From the NCBI GenBank assembly GCA_019843655.1, contig JACDQD010000009.1:5045204-5109203 (forward strand): DNA of 64,000 bases. Reading direction: 5' to 3'. A program made the position numbers and the translations under genes. Each line of letters starts with the position of its first letter. The first letter of the stretch is position 1. Below the pieces are notes generated by a model, which was given only the letters and a program-made list of their open reading frames with translations, did not search any database and was not told the origin of the DNA. Below are positions 12,939-25,109 of this stretch, one piece after another. This stretch comes from Lethocerus indicus (lineage: Eukaryota > Arthropoda > Insecta > Hemiptera > Belostomatidae).

Positions 12939-14490
12939 CGTAAAGCGGAGACTGAAAAAGAACCGATGGAAAGGAAGGAAGGCGACTTTCTCTGGGCGCT
13001 CGTCCCAATTCGATGGGGGCCACAAGTGAGAACTGGTTGTAGCGCCGGGGACAGGCCACGCCTAAAGGGGTCACCCAACGCCACAGCCGGACAACTGCTC
13101 CTTCGGCGGACATTTAAACGCAATTTTAATTACAGACCCCGCTGTTGTTCCCGTTGTTGTTTCCACCGATTAATAATTCCCGCTCCGGCGGCCCTTTCAT
13201 TATCATTAGGACTTTCTAAAAACGCGCGCCTCCACTTAACAACCGGCCGGCGTCGACTGAAATATTCCGAATTTATCGGCGCGAAGAAGGACGCTGTAAA
13301 TTATTATTAATGACGGACTGTTATTGAAACTTTGGATTGGAGATCAATAGACACGTGCCCCACCACAGTCAGGGTGTACGATGTAGGACTGTGATACTAC
13401 CAGTAGTATAACTTTTTTTCTACTCGGATATAATGAAAATAATATTTTAATTTGAGACAAAGTTGCTACATTTGTAAGCATATTTGTCGGAGCGTTCACG
13501 GTGTCAACAAACCGCCGAAATACGCATACTGACCTGGGTCCGGCCGAGACTTGAAGGATTGAATCGTAATGAAGTTTTTTGTGCCGACTTTCCGATGATT
13601 CACTCTCGCCTAATTCCCTCCCCGGAACGAGTGCACGACGACGAATGCTAATTTTTACAGCTCTATCGCCAGGTAGAAATGAAAAGTTGTTTTCGTGTGC
13701 GTTCCGATTTGAAATGGGCCTTGCCGTACGGCTTCGTTTTCTATTCGTCTCAAGACAACAAAGTCTGGCTGAGTGAGGATTTGTTGAAGTCTGTTCCTTA
13801 GTGTTAAATTGTGTAAATTTTCTGCACCTGGAATACACCACAGGTGTCCACTGAGGGTTAAGAAATGGAGATCTTTATTTGTTAAAAAATTCCCACATGA
13901 TCGCAGATCGAACCCGGTTCCCTTCGGCAAAAAAGAAGGAACCGCCCGCAGTATGAAAGAAAGAGAGAGAGGTCCAATGTATGAATGAACTGGCGATGAC
14001 GCGGCCTTTCGAGCGGTCGGTACCGCGGGCAAATTATTCATACCGCGAAACGCGTGCCGGGAAAGTAAATTTGCCGAGATAATTATTGTCGGGAATATTT
14101 CATAAGTTTATTTCAGCCCGACGAGCGCGAAACAGGTTTTAAAATCCGAGGGGAACAATATATGTCCGCGTGCAGTATTTGTAATGAACGTAGTATTACA
14201 GAGTTATAAAGTATTTTTAGGAAGGCAGGAAATGATTATATTGTCGTGAAAATGACTAAAATCACAATCGTACGAATGAACATGAAATTCTAAATATGTG
14301 GGTCGTAACACTGAGGAGGAGGTATTGTTCTTGAATTTGTAAAAATTTGATATTCTCCGTTGGCAAGCGAACGGAAACGGTACATTTCTGGCTTACATAA
14401 ATATTCTGAGAGAAATTTTGGAATGCAGGCCAATGTTGAGGCATGTAGTTATTCGCGGTGTGTTCACCGTGTTAGCTTCAGTAAAAATTG
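12935..14490. other. Non-coding stretch
   Basis: No gene recognised. The longest frame (13344-13841, minus, 165 codons) has no domain features and overlaps frames on the other strand. Confidence 0.5.
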
Positions 14491-14685
14491 GTCATATCCT
14501 TTTTGGTCAATAACAGAGAGATTTGCCCCTTAAAAGTCGGCAGAATGGGCTCCAATTCAAATAATCTAAAGATATCTAGAGCTACATGGCACAATCAAAT
14601 ACTCTGCCACATTGTGTCAGATTGCTGAGAACTATGGCACATTTTTTCGCCAATGTCCAAGTGATCGGTAAAAAAAGGATATGAA
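14491..14685. mobile_element. Possible 194-bp inverted-repeat element
   Basis: TCATATCCTTTTT at 14492-14504 is mirrored by its reverse complement at 14672-14684. The interior contains two direct ATGGCACA words near 14587 and 14634, and no open frame. This resembles a small miniature inverted-repeat element. The termini are only 13 bp of low-complexity character and I see no clear target-site duplication, so the call is tentative. Confidence 0.35.
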
Positions 14686-17600
14686 GGAGGGAAATTCAGT
14701 TGAAATCATTGCTGAGACCGGTGAGAAATGCAGGCCGATTCTCGGATGGGCCTAACGAACACGCGATTAGGCTCGCCGGTGTGAGTGATACGCGGCTTAT
14801 TAACGGCGGACAGGTACCGGCCGCCGTGATTCACCGGACCCTTCCAGTCCAATTATTCAGCTGGTGGGCGATAAATAAAACGATTCCGTCCAATTGAACA
14901 GAGCGGGATGAGAATAAACGAGGCTCGGTTTTTCAACTATTAGGTGAGAAGCGCTAATGTTCCCCCTAATGACGGTACCGACGCAATTGGCCTCAGTCTA
15001 ATTGAAATGAAAGGGGCATAATAAGACGTTAGTTATTTAAATTACATTTGCCCGCTTACAGTCTTGTTGAGCCTATACAAATTGATCTTGTTCCAACGCG
15101 TTCCTCTACCGCTTGAGGACTGCCTATTATTTTCGAGAATATTAAAACGAAAATATATTGGGGACTATTTTATGGATCAATAAAATTTTTCTAGTATATA
15201 CTTTATTGGATATTATACAAATTTTTCGAAGGAAACCTCCACTTGAGAGGGCTGGGTGGTGGGCTAGAATTGTATTTGGTGAATATCCAGTAGAGGATGG
15301 GTGGGAAGTAGTGCGGAGGTGTATGGGACTTCAGGGACAGGATAACTTCTTCAACAGTCAGGAATTAAATACGGCATTAATTAAGTCGTTGTAGATGTAC
15401 AATTAAAATAATGGAACTAATATCCCTTCTTACAATACGACGAATTATTATATCGAATAAGATGCTTCTACTTCTGAACTCCGCTCAAGATATGAACTCG
15501 CTGTTTTAGCGCCTTGGATACTTCAGAATATTTAGGAGACATAATTTCGAATTATGTGCCGTACAATTGGACAGTAAACTGATAGTAGTCGGGCGCAAAT
15601 AAGGCATGGGATAATCGAAAAAGTTGTTTTGACGCCGGGTTTCCTCTCCATTCTCCATACAGCCAGGAATCGAACCACTCATCCTCCTTGGTTCAGCCTG
15701 ACGAGCGCCTAATATCAATTACGCCGGCTGAAAAGAACTGGCGGTTCGGTTAACAACAATAAGCTCCGGCACAAAAACAGTCCTCCCATTGACAAATAGT
15801 CGGGGCGGGATCCCTCTTTATATTCCCGGGCCGGTATTGAGAGAGCGGGCGGCCACTTATCGCTGACGCTGACGCTGACGCCGACGCCAGGTGATCCTCT
15901 CTGTCTTCTACCCCGAGATCCTACGGGAGGTACCAATTCTGAACCACTCGACCTCATTTTTTTCCACCCACTGTTTTGATAGCTAGGCAATCCCCGGCTA
16001 TTCCGGGTAATTATATTGTCGAGCCAATTGAAATATAATAGAATTAAATATGATTTTTTTAAAAGCTTATTTTAACGTACAATAAAATTACAATGTTGAT
16101 ACTAATATCCAGGATCAAAATTAACAAATAGGTACAAAGATATTGCAATAAATTACCACCTAATCGTGGCTATGAAATTTTTTTTAATCTGTGGATTGCA
16201 ATATTTTTCGAACTGACGACGTTCCCAACCGTAGGGAATACAAAATTGTCGTCTAAAAAAATATCTTGTACAAATTAAGCAAACCAAAAAATCTGTACAT
16301 AGGACAGCTCTTTCATAACGGGGGGAGATAAAAATGTTTTCGAAATATATAAGAGACGAAAATATGATAAATTGATGAATAAACATTATATATACAATTA
16401 AACAGACAATAAAAACAAATAACTTTAGATAAAAATTAATTGTTGACGTTTCTTTTGATTTATCGACGCGTTAAGCTCTGTAAATGCATAATTATGGACT
16501 ATCTACTTCCAAAATATCGGTAATTTCGTTGATTTATAATAAATCAAATATATATGTCGTTCTTCAGGCCCACGGATCGGACGGCCCCTAAATACAAATC
16601 CAGACCAGATTTTGTATGTTTTAAAATAATTCACGAGTCCAGTTAAAAATCAACTGCACAATCGCTCCGCTTTATGCAGGTTGTCGAGTTTTTAATAATG
16701 TCTTGATCTCCGAATCGCGGTCTCCACGACACCGGCGATTAACATTAGGGGGCATTATCGTTCGGCTTACCTGAAACGATCAATAATAATTCACGGTCCA
16801 CCCTTCAATATAGAATCAATTAGTGGATATAAAATTCCGTCCGAAGTTTATTGGGTATAGAAATTAGTATAATAGTGTTTAATGAGCTTAAATATCGGCT
16901 ATAAAAATTTCGTTGTCCCGAACCTTTTTTTTCGTTCCGAATTATGCAAAACGAACTTTAATTTACGGCGGTATGGCCGCGATTAGAAATGATTATCGAC
17001 ACAGATTTCGAATAACGTTTCCTCGTGTCTAACAAGGTGGCGCGGAAAATCGATCTTCACATCCCTTTGTTTAATAACTTTATGCTTCTTCATTATAGTT
17101 GAAATCTGTATAATCATTTTATAATTACGTTGTAAGGCAGAAATAATGTAAATCCTCAAAGAAGTATTAATTGTCAGAGAAATTTGCTGAATAGCTACAC
17201 CTTTACAAATGGTGAAGATATGTATTTTAGTTGTTTTAAAATGCGGCTTCCTTCACATACTTTACTAAAAAAAAATTTTTTACTTTCCTATTTTAACTTT
17301 CAAGTTGGACATGGGTCCAGCTCCAGGCCTCGGAGGCCTGGAAATTGAGACCGCGACGTCGGACAGGTGAATTTCAAAAAGGGAAAAAATGTTCACGCGG
17401 CCGAACAGCGTTCGAAAATTCCTCGAACGCTCTGTTGCGGCGTCCATCGGCAGGCCTAATTGGCTTCTTACACGCTCTGAATGGCTTCGGAACTCCCCCC
17501 CCCCTCCTACCAGACCCCCCGTTACGGTCCCCGGCGTTGGGGATCAGGCTGGGGCACAAAGCTTCCGCCGTGCGGAATAGATCCACTGGGAGCGGAGTAG

Positions 17601-17777
17601 AAGTCGAGAGAGCATACGATGGATATCCAGTGATTTTTATACGTTCCGGAAGGTTGAAAAAGAAGGCCATCCGCAACTGAAGGTATCGGTAAAAGATTGG
17701 CCTGGTTCCTTTCCAGTTTCGGATATTCAAAATCGAAACAATCACAGCGTCAATCGCAAGAGGTTCCGATCTAAACG
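14686..17777. other. Non-coding stretch, AT-rich centre
   Basis: No convincing gene. A GACGCT hexamer-like array (about 15861-15890) is the only tandem structure. 16.0-17.3 kb is strongly AT-rich. A tRNA-like B-box word (GGTTCGATTCC, minus strand, about 15665-15675) lacks the stems of a tRNA. Confidence 0.5.
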
Positions 17778-17816
17778 CCTTCGAACCATCCTTAAAATCC
17801 CCTGGTATGTTTCATG
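17778..17816 (+). repeat. Short dispersed repeat, copy B
   Basis: Ungapped match to copy A at 4102-4140: CCTTCGAACCAT, then CTT, then CCTGGTAT and TTTCA at the same spacing. The 3' flank (TTCATGA... then AT-rich) loosely resembles the flank of the copy near 21.88 kb. Confidence 0.4.
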
Positions 17817-20800
17817 ACGCCATTCATGAAATAACTATTAATAAATTATACTAAATATATATATCGTGAAATCACGTTGGTGCTCAATTTATTGCAGTAT
17901 TGAGTAATTATCTTATGGAAGCATTTTCTCCACCGGCCGGGGGAACATCCCTGAATTAGGAATGGACGGCGGGAACGTTGATGCCTCCCCCTCAGGTCTA
18001 ACGCGGCAATAAAAACGGGGGAAATCCGAGTGATATAACTTATGGCGGAAATATCGAGTCGCAAATTGAATTAGTTTTGCCGGGGACACGGTACCCGTGG
18101 GGTTTCGGACGGACGGGATTTATCGATGACCCGACCGGGGTCGGGGAGACCCGGGGGCGGCTTGGAGGCGGCTCCGAGCCGGACGGCGGACGGTCTTCGG
18201 TGTTCCGAAATTGGGTTCGAACTAAAGAGGCCCGCCTAACTGGGTTACTGGGGCCGTCACACCTGCGGTCCGGTTTTTGCGGGCGCGTCTTTTCCGAACC
18301 GAATTTACGAGGCCCATATAAGTGCTGGAAATTTGGGACCCGGTTTTCTATGTATGTGGCGAACGCCGCCGCCACCTGTGAGTCGCGAGTTTCGAAACCT
18401 GTCTAGATCCAGAGTGTACATCTGTGGAGTCAGCAGATGTCTCTCAGAAGAACGTAATACGGCATCAATAAACGCTAATTTTACTATAATCGTCTGCGCG
18501 TGGAAATGACCCGCAGGACGTGGGGATGTTTTAAAATTTGAATTCGGAATGACTACGGTTTGTCTATATTAGTGAAACTTGATACAATTCATGATATACT
18601 AAGTTGGTTCTGTCTGGTACTGTTATGGTAATGAGCATACTGAGACCTTCGATGGGTAAACGATACTCATAAGTGTGACCAAGGACATATTTGTTGAAAA
18701 ACGTTTATTTCACAGTATTGTAGTGTTAATCTAAAATGTAGACATCGAGCGAAAAGTCTATAATAGCTATTTAGGTAGAATAATATAAGAATTGCATTCT
18801 ACTATTTGTACATCGAACATAAAAATTAGTACTTGAGTGTTGAACATCGAGTCGCCGGGCGTAATTAGTTGAACAACCCGGTTGCAGTATTACTCCTCTT
18901 TGGTCTCCACCAGCAGATTTTTGCAACTTTAATTGGTTCAAGTCGGTTCGATTACAACTTCACCTCCGTGTTCCTCCTTCCTTCCCTTCCTTCTCCGTCG
19001 CCAGGAAAGTTCGCTTCAGAATCCCTTGATCCAAACTTAATTAAGGCCAAGTTGATTACAACTTGGGCATAATTGAAGGAAGAGCGCTCTCGGTGATCGA
19101 TACCGCGGTGTCCCTAATACGTGATTAACCGCGGTTGACATTTTCTCTTTCTGTCCGACACTTATCGAGAGGCGTCCGATTCTCTTTTCTGTTTCTTAAT
19201 TACGCCCGTTTATTCCGTCCCTCGTCCTATTCCTATTTAGGACTTCGTGACTGTCAGACCGTTTTATCTGAGTTGAAGAAGAAGAAGAGGAGGAAGAAGA
19301 AAATACCTGCCTTGAGCTGAATTAACTAAATAAGCCAGTCTAAATAAATACAACGGAGGAAATAAACGAAATAGAGGTTAGCTTATTTAATTTATCGATC
19401 GGTGTCATTTGAAATATCTCCACTTGACTCCTCTTAGTTTTAGTATAATTAATATTTTCCTTCGTATTTTATCGCCTTAAAATTATAAAATTACGAACAG
19501 TTGAAAACCGCGCGGAATGAGCAAAAACCCGATACCGGAATAAAGACATAACTTCTCCCATATAAAGGCCTGTCATTTCCCCCTTTTATTCCATAACGCA
19601 ACAATTACGGTGTAATTACACCTTTGAGAAAAAATATTAAGCGGAAAATAAAAACTTTTCGGCGTTTTATATTTGTAATTTATGGTCTTTCAAGGAAGGA
19701 ATGGTAACGCTTTCCCGCGTCCACCGGCCGGCCTTACCCATTTAAGGGGCTCTCCTGCCTCGTAGCCTTTTTTGCACCTGCGAACTGCGGCATTTACGGC
19801 ATTTATAAAGGTATTATTCGACTCAGTTGAAAAGCCGTAAAACGTACGGAGGCCCCGGCAATTAGTAAAGCCCACATATTCAGTTGGATTCGATCCCACA
19901 CATGTAGAAAGACGAAAAAAGAGTCTCGGTCTACTCACGCGGGACTGATTCATAATGCATTACTTTCTTTCGTATTTATCCTCGCTACGTAATTATAACA
20001 GCAGGAAAATTACTTAGACGATGATTTGACGAAGTTCAAAGCTATGAAAAATCGTACGGCCCGATTCAAAAATTGATATGGCTTCCTCATTTTTTGACTT
20101 TGTGAAAAAACGATGCTCCAAATGGGAGGATGTACGGATTAATTATATCTGTTTTCTTTGAATAAAACGCAGCTTAAATTAGTTTAATTCCTCCTGTTTC
20201 ACTTGTCCCAGTGATGCTCGCAGTAAGTGATAGTTTTAATATCGCACGAGGTAGCCTATCGGAGCCCTGTAATAAAGACAGGGTTGGGCGAGCCTTAATA
20301 ATCAGGCCTCGTAATTATCAGGGCCGCTGATTTATCACGTAGTACCGGCCCACTAAATCGCGTCTCAGTCTTTAGTGGACTTCTGGCATACTTCTTTCAC
20401 TGTTTTTTTTTTTTATTTTCTGTTCTCTTTGTTGTTCTAAGTCTCCAGTTAGAGGATAATCGATGTGGTGCTACTGTAGGGCCCTCCCCGCCACCATCTA
20501 TGTTCAAATTACGGGTCGACTATTTAGCCCGCTTAAATTACACGCTCGCCAAGAGCTCGTTTTCTTAAGGAGGCGGTAGCTCGACTTTTAGTAGTCTCCT
20601 CTGTTCGTTCCTTGGCCAGAGGGTAGTAGCAGTAGACCTCCCGCCATACGACCACCTCACACCCGAGTATTTTGTAGGGCAACATAGTCATTTGTAGGAC
20701 AACATAGGACCATTATGCGAAGGAAATGATTATATAACTAATATAATTGATGATATTTTGAGAGGGGCGTACACGAAGCCAGACCGTCAGTAATTCACGG

Positions 20801-21851
20801 GGATATTTACGCTCGTACAGAACATTTTTGATAAATTTTAAGTTATCTTCTCCCATCTCGCATTCTCGCATTCGCCACCAGCCCTAATAATATAGCGGTG
20901 TTACTACCACGTCGGTGTTCCTAGTTTAAGCAATATTTTCCTTTAATTTTTGGTCCTTTCACTCTAAATTGTCAAGAATATGAGTAGCATTTGATCTATG
21001 GAGAATTTACTGTTACTGTCAGTGCATAAGAATTTATAATCCCATCTTGACCTAAATTAGTGAATGCAGTGACCGATTCGTCGGTTTTCCTGCAAGAGAG
21101 TTAATTAAATCACAAAAACAAACGATGAGTTTCAACCCAGCGTTTATCTGTTTGTTTTAAATGCCATCTTGAATCATTCCCAATGCCGGATAGTGCGAAG
21201 ACGCAGAAACATCTTAAAAGAAGTAACATACTGCCGATTCACGATTCGAAAGCCAAAGAAACGGAGACAGGCCGTTCGAGCCGGGGAATTCGGTCGGTTG
21301 GAAGCGTTCCAAATGGCTCGGCCAATAAAATTTCAAAGATAAAGACAGGACCAAATTACACGGGAAATACAAGTGTCCTTCCGTTGTGTAATATTGCATC
21401 CCCCTCTCCGCCACCCCACCGACCACACGAGACACCCCACTTTTAGGGGAACGGATCGAACCAGTATTTTTTCACGTCTGGGAACATAAAACGGCGAAAC
21501 CTTCAATGAGTTCATTAGAGTCAGCCGCATTGTGGCAGGGATATAGTCGAGAGCCGGCGGAATAATGGGGCCTACATTTAATTTTCCTCAAGCCGTGTGC
21601 CGGCAATTTCGTGTTTGGCCCTAATTTCGGCCCGACTTATAAACTCAGACAGAGCCCCAGGGAGTCTCGGATCATCTTCAAGACGGGTTTGGACTAACGA
21701 AAATTTAAATTTCCGCGTTACAAAACATAAAACAAAGTTCTAAAAGAATAACCTGTAAATAATTTCATTCCTCTATTCCATTCAAAATTTACTATAGCCA
21801 AAAAATCGACGTGGACATACGGTATCGAACTGTGGGGGATCAAACGAGACA
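17817..21851. other. Non-coding stretch
   Basis: No gene recognised. A GC-rich block at 18.05-18.40 kb carries overlapping frames on both strands with high arginine/proline/glycine content, typical of GC-rich non-coding DNA. A 20-21-bp direct tandem duplication (TTGTAGG-N-CAACATAG) lies at about 20671-20709. Short GAAGAA runs occur near 19.28 kb. Confidence 0.5.
20671..20709. repeat. Two-unit tandem duplication
   Basis: TTGTAGGGCAACATAG is followed about 20 bp later by TTGTAGGACAACATAG, with one mismatch between the units. Confidence 0.8.
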
Positions 21852-21895
21852 TCCAACGCTGCTCGCATTCAGAGATTCCTGGTATGTTTTTTGAG
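21852..21895 (+). repeat. Short dispersed repeat, diverged copy C
   Basis: TTCCTGGTATGTTT and the following TGAG...TTCAG resemble the 3' part and flank of copy B (17.8 kb); the 5' part is poorly conserved. The copy ends about 20 bp before a hammerhead-like 5' half at 21914-21950, so the two may belong to one element. Confidence 0.3.
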
Positions 21896-21913
21896 AAGTG
21901 TTCAGTAATCCTA

Positions 21914-21950
21914 AGTAGCATTTATTAACGCGATGCTACTGATGATGGAG
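21914..21950 (+). repeat. Hammerhead 5'-half relic with hairpin
   Basis: ATGCTACTGATGATGG (21933-21948) matches the 5' half of the hammerhead family in this window and carries a canonical CUGAUGA core word (21939-21945). It is preceded by AGTAGCAT (21914-21921), which pairs with ATGCTACT (21933-21940) as an 8-bp hairpin. The expected GAAACCGGTC follows neither at the usual distance nor intact; a GAAAAC lies about 25 bp further on. Read as a degraded or rearranged copy; ribozyme activity is not expected. Confidence 0.4.
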
Positions 21951-24900
21951 AACAATTTTTATGTTCATATGAAAACAAAATATGACGAAATTCCTGTCGT
22001 AAATAATTTAAGTTAAGGACACGATAAATCCGCGTGCTACTGCGTAATAAGGTGTTACACTATATCACACCTGGCATCGGGTGATTTACATAATTTCTTC
22101 AATTCATTTCCAATCTTGAAATCAATTATCTGTAAATCGCTCGGATATTTTGCATAATTTCATCATCATTATGGTATCGCCATGAATTCTGGAGCGGCCA
22201 CATCGTAAATATAAAAAACAAAATTAATCTCAAATTTTTGTTTCGCATTAAATTATTAATTTTTCGTCGGACAGAAATCGGTCCCCTCCGATTTTTATTC
22301 GGGCTAATACAATCTAATTTCTTAAATGCGCGGAAACGTATATTTACCCGCTCGGAAATCCCTTCGGGTATTGCCAATTTGATCTCCGCTCCAAGTTAGA
22401 ATTAAGGGATTAATCATATTGTATTCCATCATCCCGGCGGGACCTCGCGCCCGCAAATTGGTTTTCGTAATAGCCGGAGCCGAGTCTCTTCTCTCAATTC
22501 ACGATCCATCAACCAATTTGCATTGCTCCGTCCTCGGGCTTTTCACGACCCCAATATATCGGCCCGAAACCCGGGTCTTTGAGGACCTCGGCGAAGTCTT
22601 CAGCCCCGGCTGTTTACCCAGTTGTTTCTGTCAGATTTTTGTCAATAAGAAATCGTTCACTCCCTGCCAATAAATTGCGAGTGTCATCCACTAAAGTCAT
22701 TAATGATGAGTTTCTTCACCAATGATACATCATTTAGGACACAATCTATGCAATTTTCGGATAATTTTGATATGGTCTCCAATCAATTTATCTGACCTAC
22801 CAAAATGCATTGGAAATTGTAGAGAAATGTGTGAAATGCGAAAGATTTCAATCTTAACAACGCAGTCAGATCGCAGACTCGCTCGTGTTTCGTCGAAACA
22901 AAGCAGAAACTTGAAATAAGTGCACTTTCGTAATAACGGCGTTCATTAAGACCTGCCCACATGCCCGATTGCGCCAGGAAAAAATAAATATGTGTCGTAT
23001 TAATTGCACCGTTAAGTAAAATCGTTTGTATAAAAAAGCAATATAATTAAACCGCAATACTGGAGGATATAGTTTCGATAAATTTTAATCGGTGGTTAAA
23101 GATTTTTTCCGATAATTGTGGGAGGATCAACTACAATTCCACGAGTAGACAGTTATTGTATGAAGTTTTACTCGACTATTATTTCCGGACAGTATTAATT
23201 TTGAATTGTAGTACCGAAGGGTCAGCTATTCAACCCCGGACCAATGTCAACCCCGCCCGGGGTACACCTGAGACGTTGGCACCCCCCTACTTCCACCCCT
23301 CTGAGCGGTTTCCGTTATTCGGAGGAACCCAGGTACGCGCCAAGACCTGTCCGGGGGGTGCGGAGTCGGAAGAGGAACTGTCCGAGCGGAAATTGAACAG
23401 GGACGGACATGGGAGTTCAAACGAAGCTGTGTCCAGGAGAAAGAATTGTCCCGGCCCAGGGACGATGCACATTAATATTACAGTAAGGACGAGGATGTGA
23501 TTCCTCGATACAACTGAATTTCAATTCGGACACTCGTTCTACATATATATTAGTTTCGGTACGTGGATTAAAGAAATTAATATTAGAGCTAATATAAAAT
23601 AAAAATATTGCTCAATAATTTAATGTCTACTAGAGCTATACAGCGTATTAAAACCGGTTTGTAGGCATAAAGTGGCACACGAGTTGTTACACTCCTAGAA
23701 CAATACTGTCGGGCGGACACATTACGATCTCCGGCTTTGTTTCCGCTTTCGCCTCGCGGTCGTCAAATAAATATCGCGCCGCTAATTTCAATTTCAGAGA
23801 GTCTTCGCGGTCGAGAAAAACTAAACGGCCTTTTAACGGTAATGCCGCCTGCCGGCAATTAAGTGGGACGGCGGCCGTATTTCACTCCCTCGTCCGGAGG
23901 TAAACTATCCATTGGGGCTGTTGTTACTTCTTTCAATTTAACCTCCATTCTTCGCCCGACCTGTGAGAACGGAAGGAGACCCCACCCCGGGGTGAAGCGG
24001 AGCGGAAATTCGTTTGTTGGGAAAAACGGGCGACCCCCGCCGGACCCCTGGACTCGCCCTCTCTCTTATCTTCGCGCCGATTGTTGTCCAATGGGCAAGG
24101 ACTGTCCCCGAATAAAGGAAGGGGAGGAAGTGTCGCGACCCCAGGGTCACGGCTATGACCCCCTCCTCCTCCCAATGCACAAGTGGGCTCGAGAGTGACA
24201 CTCAAGTGTCGACGGTTTTTCAACAGTTCTATTTCAAGAAATATACACACACATGGCTTTCTATTCAACAGATTATCGGTAATCTCGGGTCCCCTTATTT
24301 CTACCATATTCTGTCACTCAACCTAAGCCGTAAGCTAAGCCGTATTGCTTTCCGAACTGTATTCCGCGCTGGTGATGTTCGTCAAAACCATTATTTTACT
24401 CTTCAGGTTACTTTGCAACCAATCCTTCAGCACTGCTCCAATGGACTTTCAGGAATTAATCCCGGGGAGAAATATCTTCCCACAAAAATATTTCACATTT
24501 GCAACGGCACTCTGTAGACTCAGAAGTCGGTGGTTCGAATAAGCGCACAATGGGCTCTATAAAATCTAAGTTGTTATTCTGGATACCGCTTCTGGGTCTT
24601 AATTATGCCCAGTTTTCTAACATCTGCGCCAGTTCAACCAAAAAAGAAACAACCACACTGTCGCGTGCAATCAAGATTGTAGACACGATCTGATCCCGGA
24701 TAATTTCCTTATTCGATTTCTACGACGTTTCCTGCCAAATTTGTACACATTCTGCGTTTATATTTATACTACACCCTCCGTTCGTGTTGTCCCGGACATT
24801 ACATCGGGCATATTTCATTGAGGGGACGCCAATTTGTTTCCCCGGCGACTTCCTAACACGCCTGATGGGAGGGTGGGGTGGGGGTGACGCTGACAGCGCT

Positions 24901-25017
24901 TTTAAATCTTGTATTAAGTTGTCGAAGTTTCAACGTGTTTTCAACGGGGCGAAAAACAAAAAAAACTCTAGATCTCAAATTTGGAGTAAACATGCAACGA
25001 CAGAGCAGTATCTCGTG

Positions 25018-25025
<8 letters not shown>
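21951..25025. other. Non-coding stretch
   Basis: No recognised gene. The frames at 22.4-22.7, 23.2-23.5, 23.9-24.3 and 24.2-24.5 kb are short, overlap frames on the other strand or lack family features. Confidence 0.5.

Positions 25026-25105
<80 letters not shown>
25026..25105. repeat. Compound CA/TA microsatellite
   Basis: About 28 bp of CA units pass directly into about 50 bp of TA units, ending in TATGTATT. Such compound tracts are common slippage products in invertebrate genomes. The frames through it (24784-25122 and 24878-25114) encode THTH and IYIY runs only. Confidence 0.95.

Positions 25106-25109
<4 letters not shown>

Noticed and set aside
12496..13113. 205-codon minus-strand open frame
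   Set aside because: It crosses the TA microsatellite and a GC-rich block, overlaps frames on both strands, and has no recognisable domain.
13344..13841. 165-codon minus-strand open frame
   Set aside because: No domain, overlapping frames on the other strand, and no promoter or splice context.
15659..15675. tRNA B-box-like word on the minus strand
   Set aside because: The flanking bases do not form a T stem, and no A box or acceptor stem was found; not called as a tRNA or SINE.
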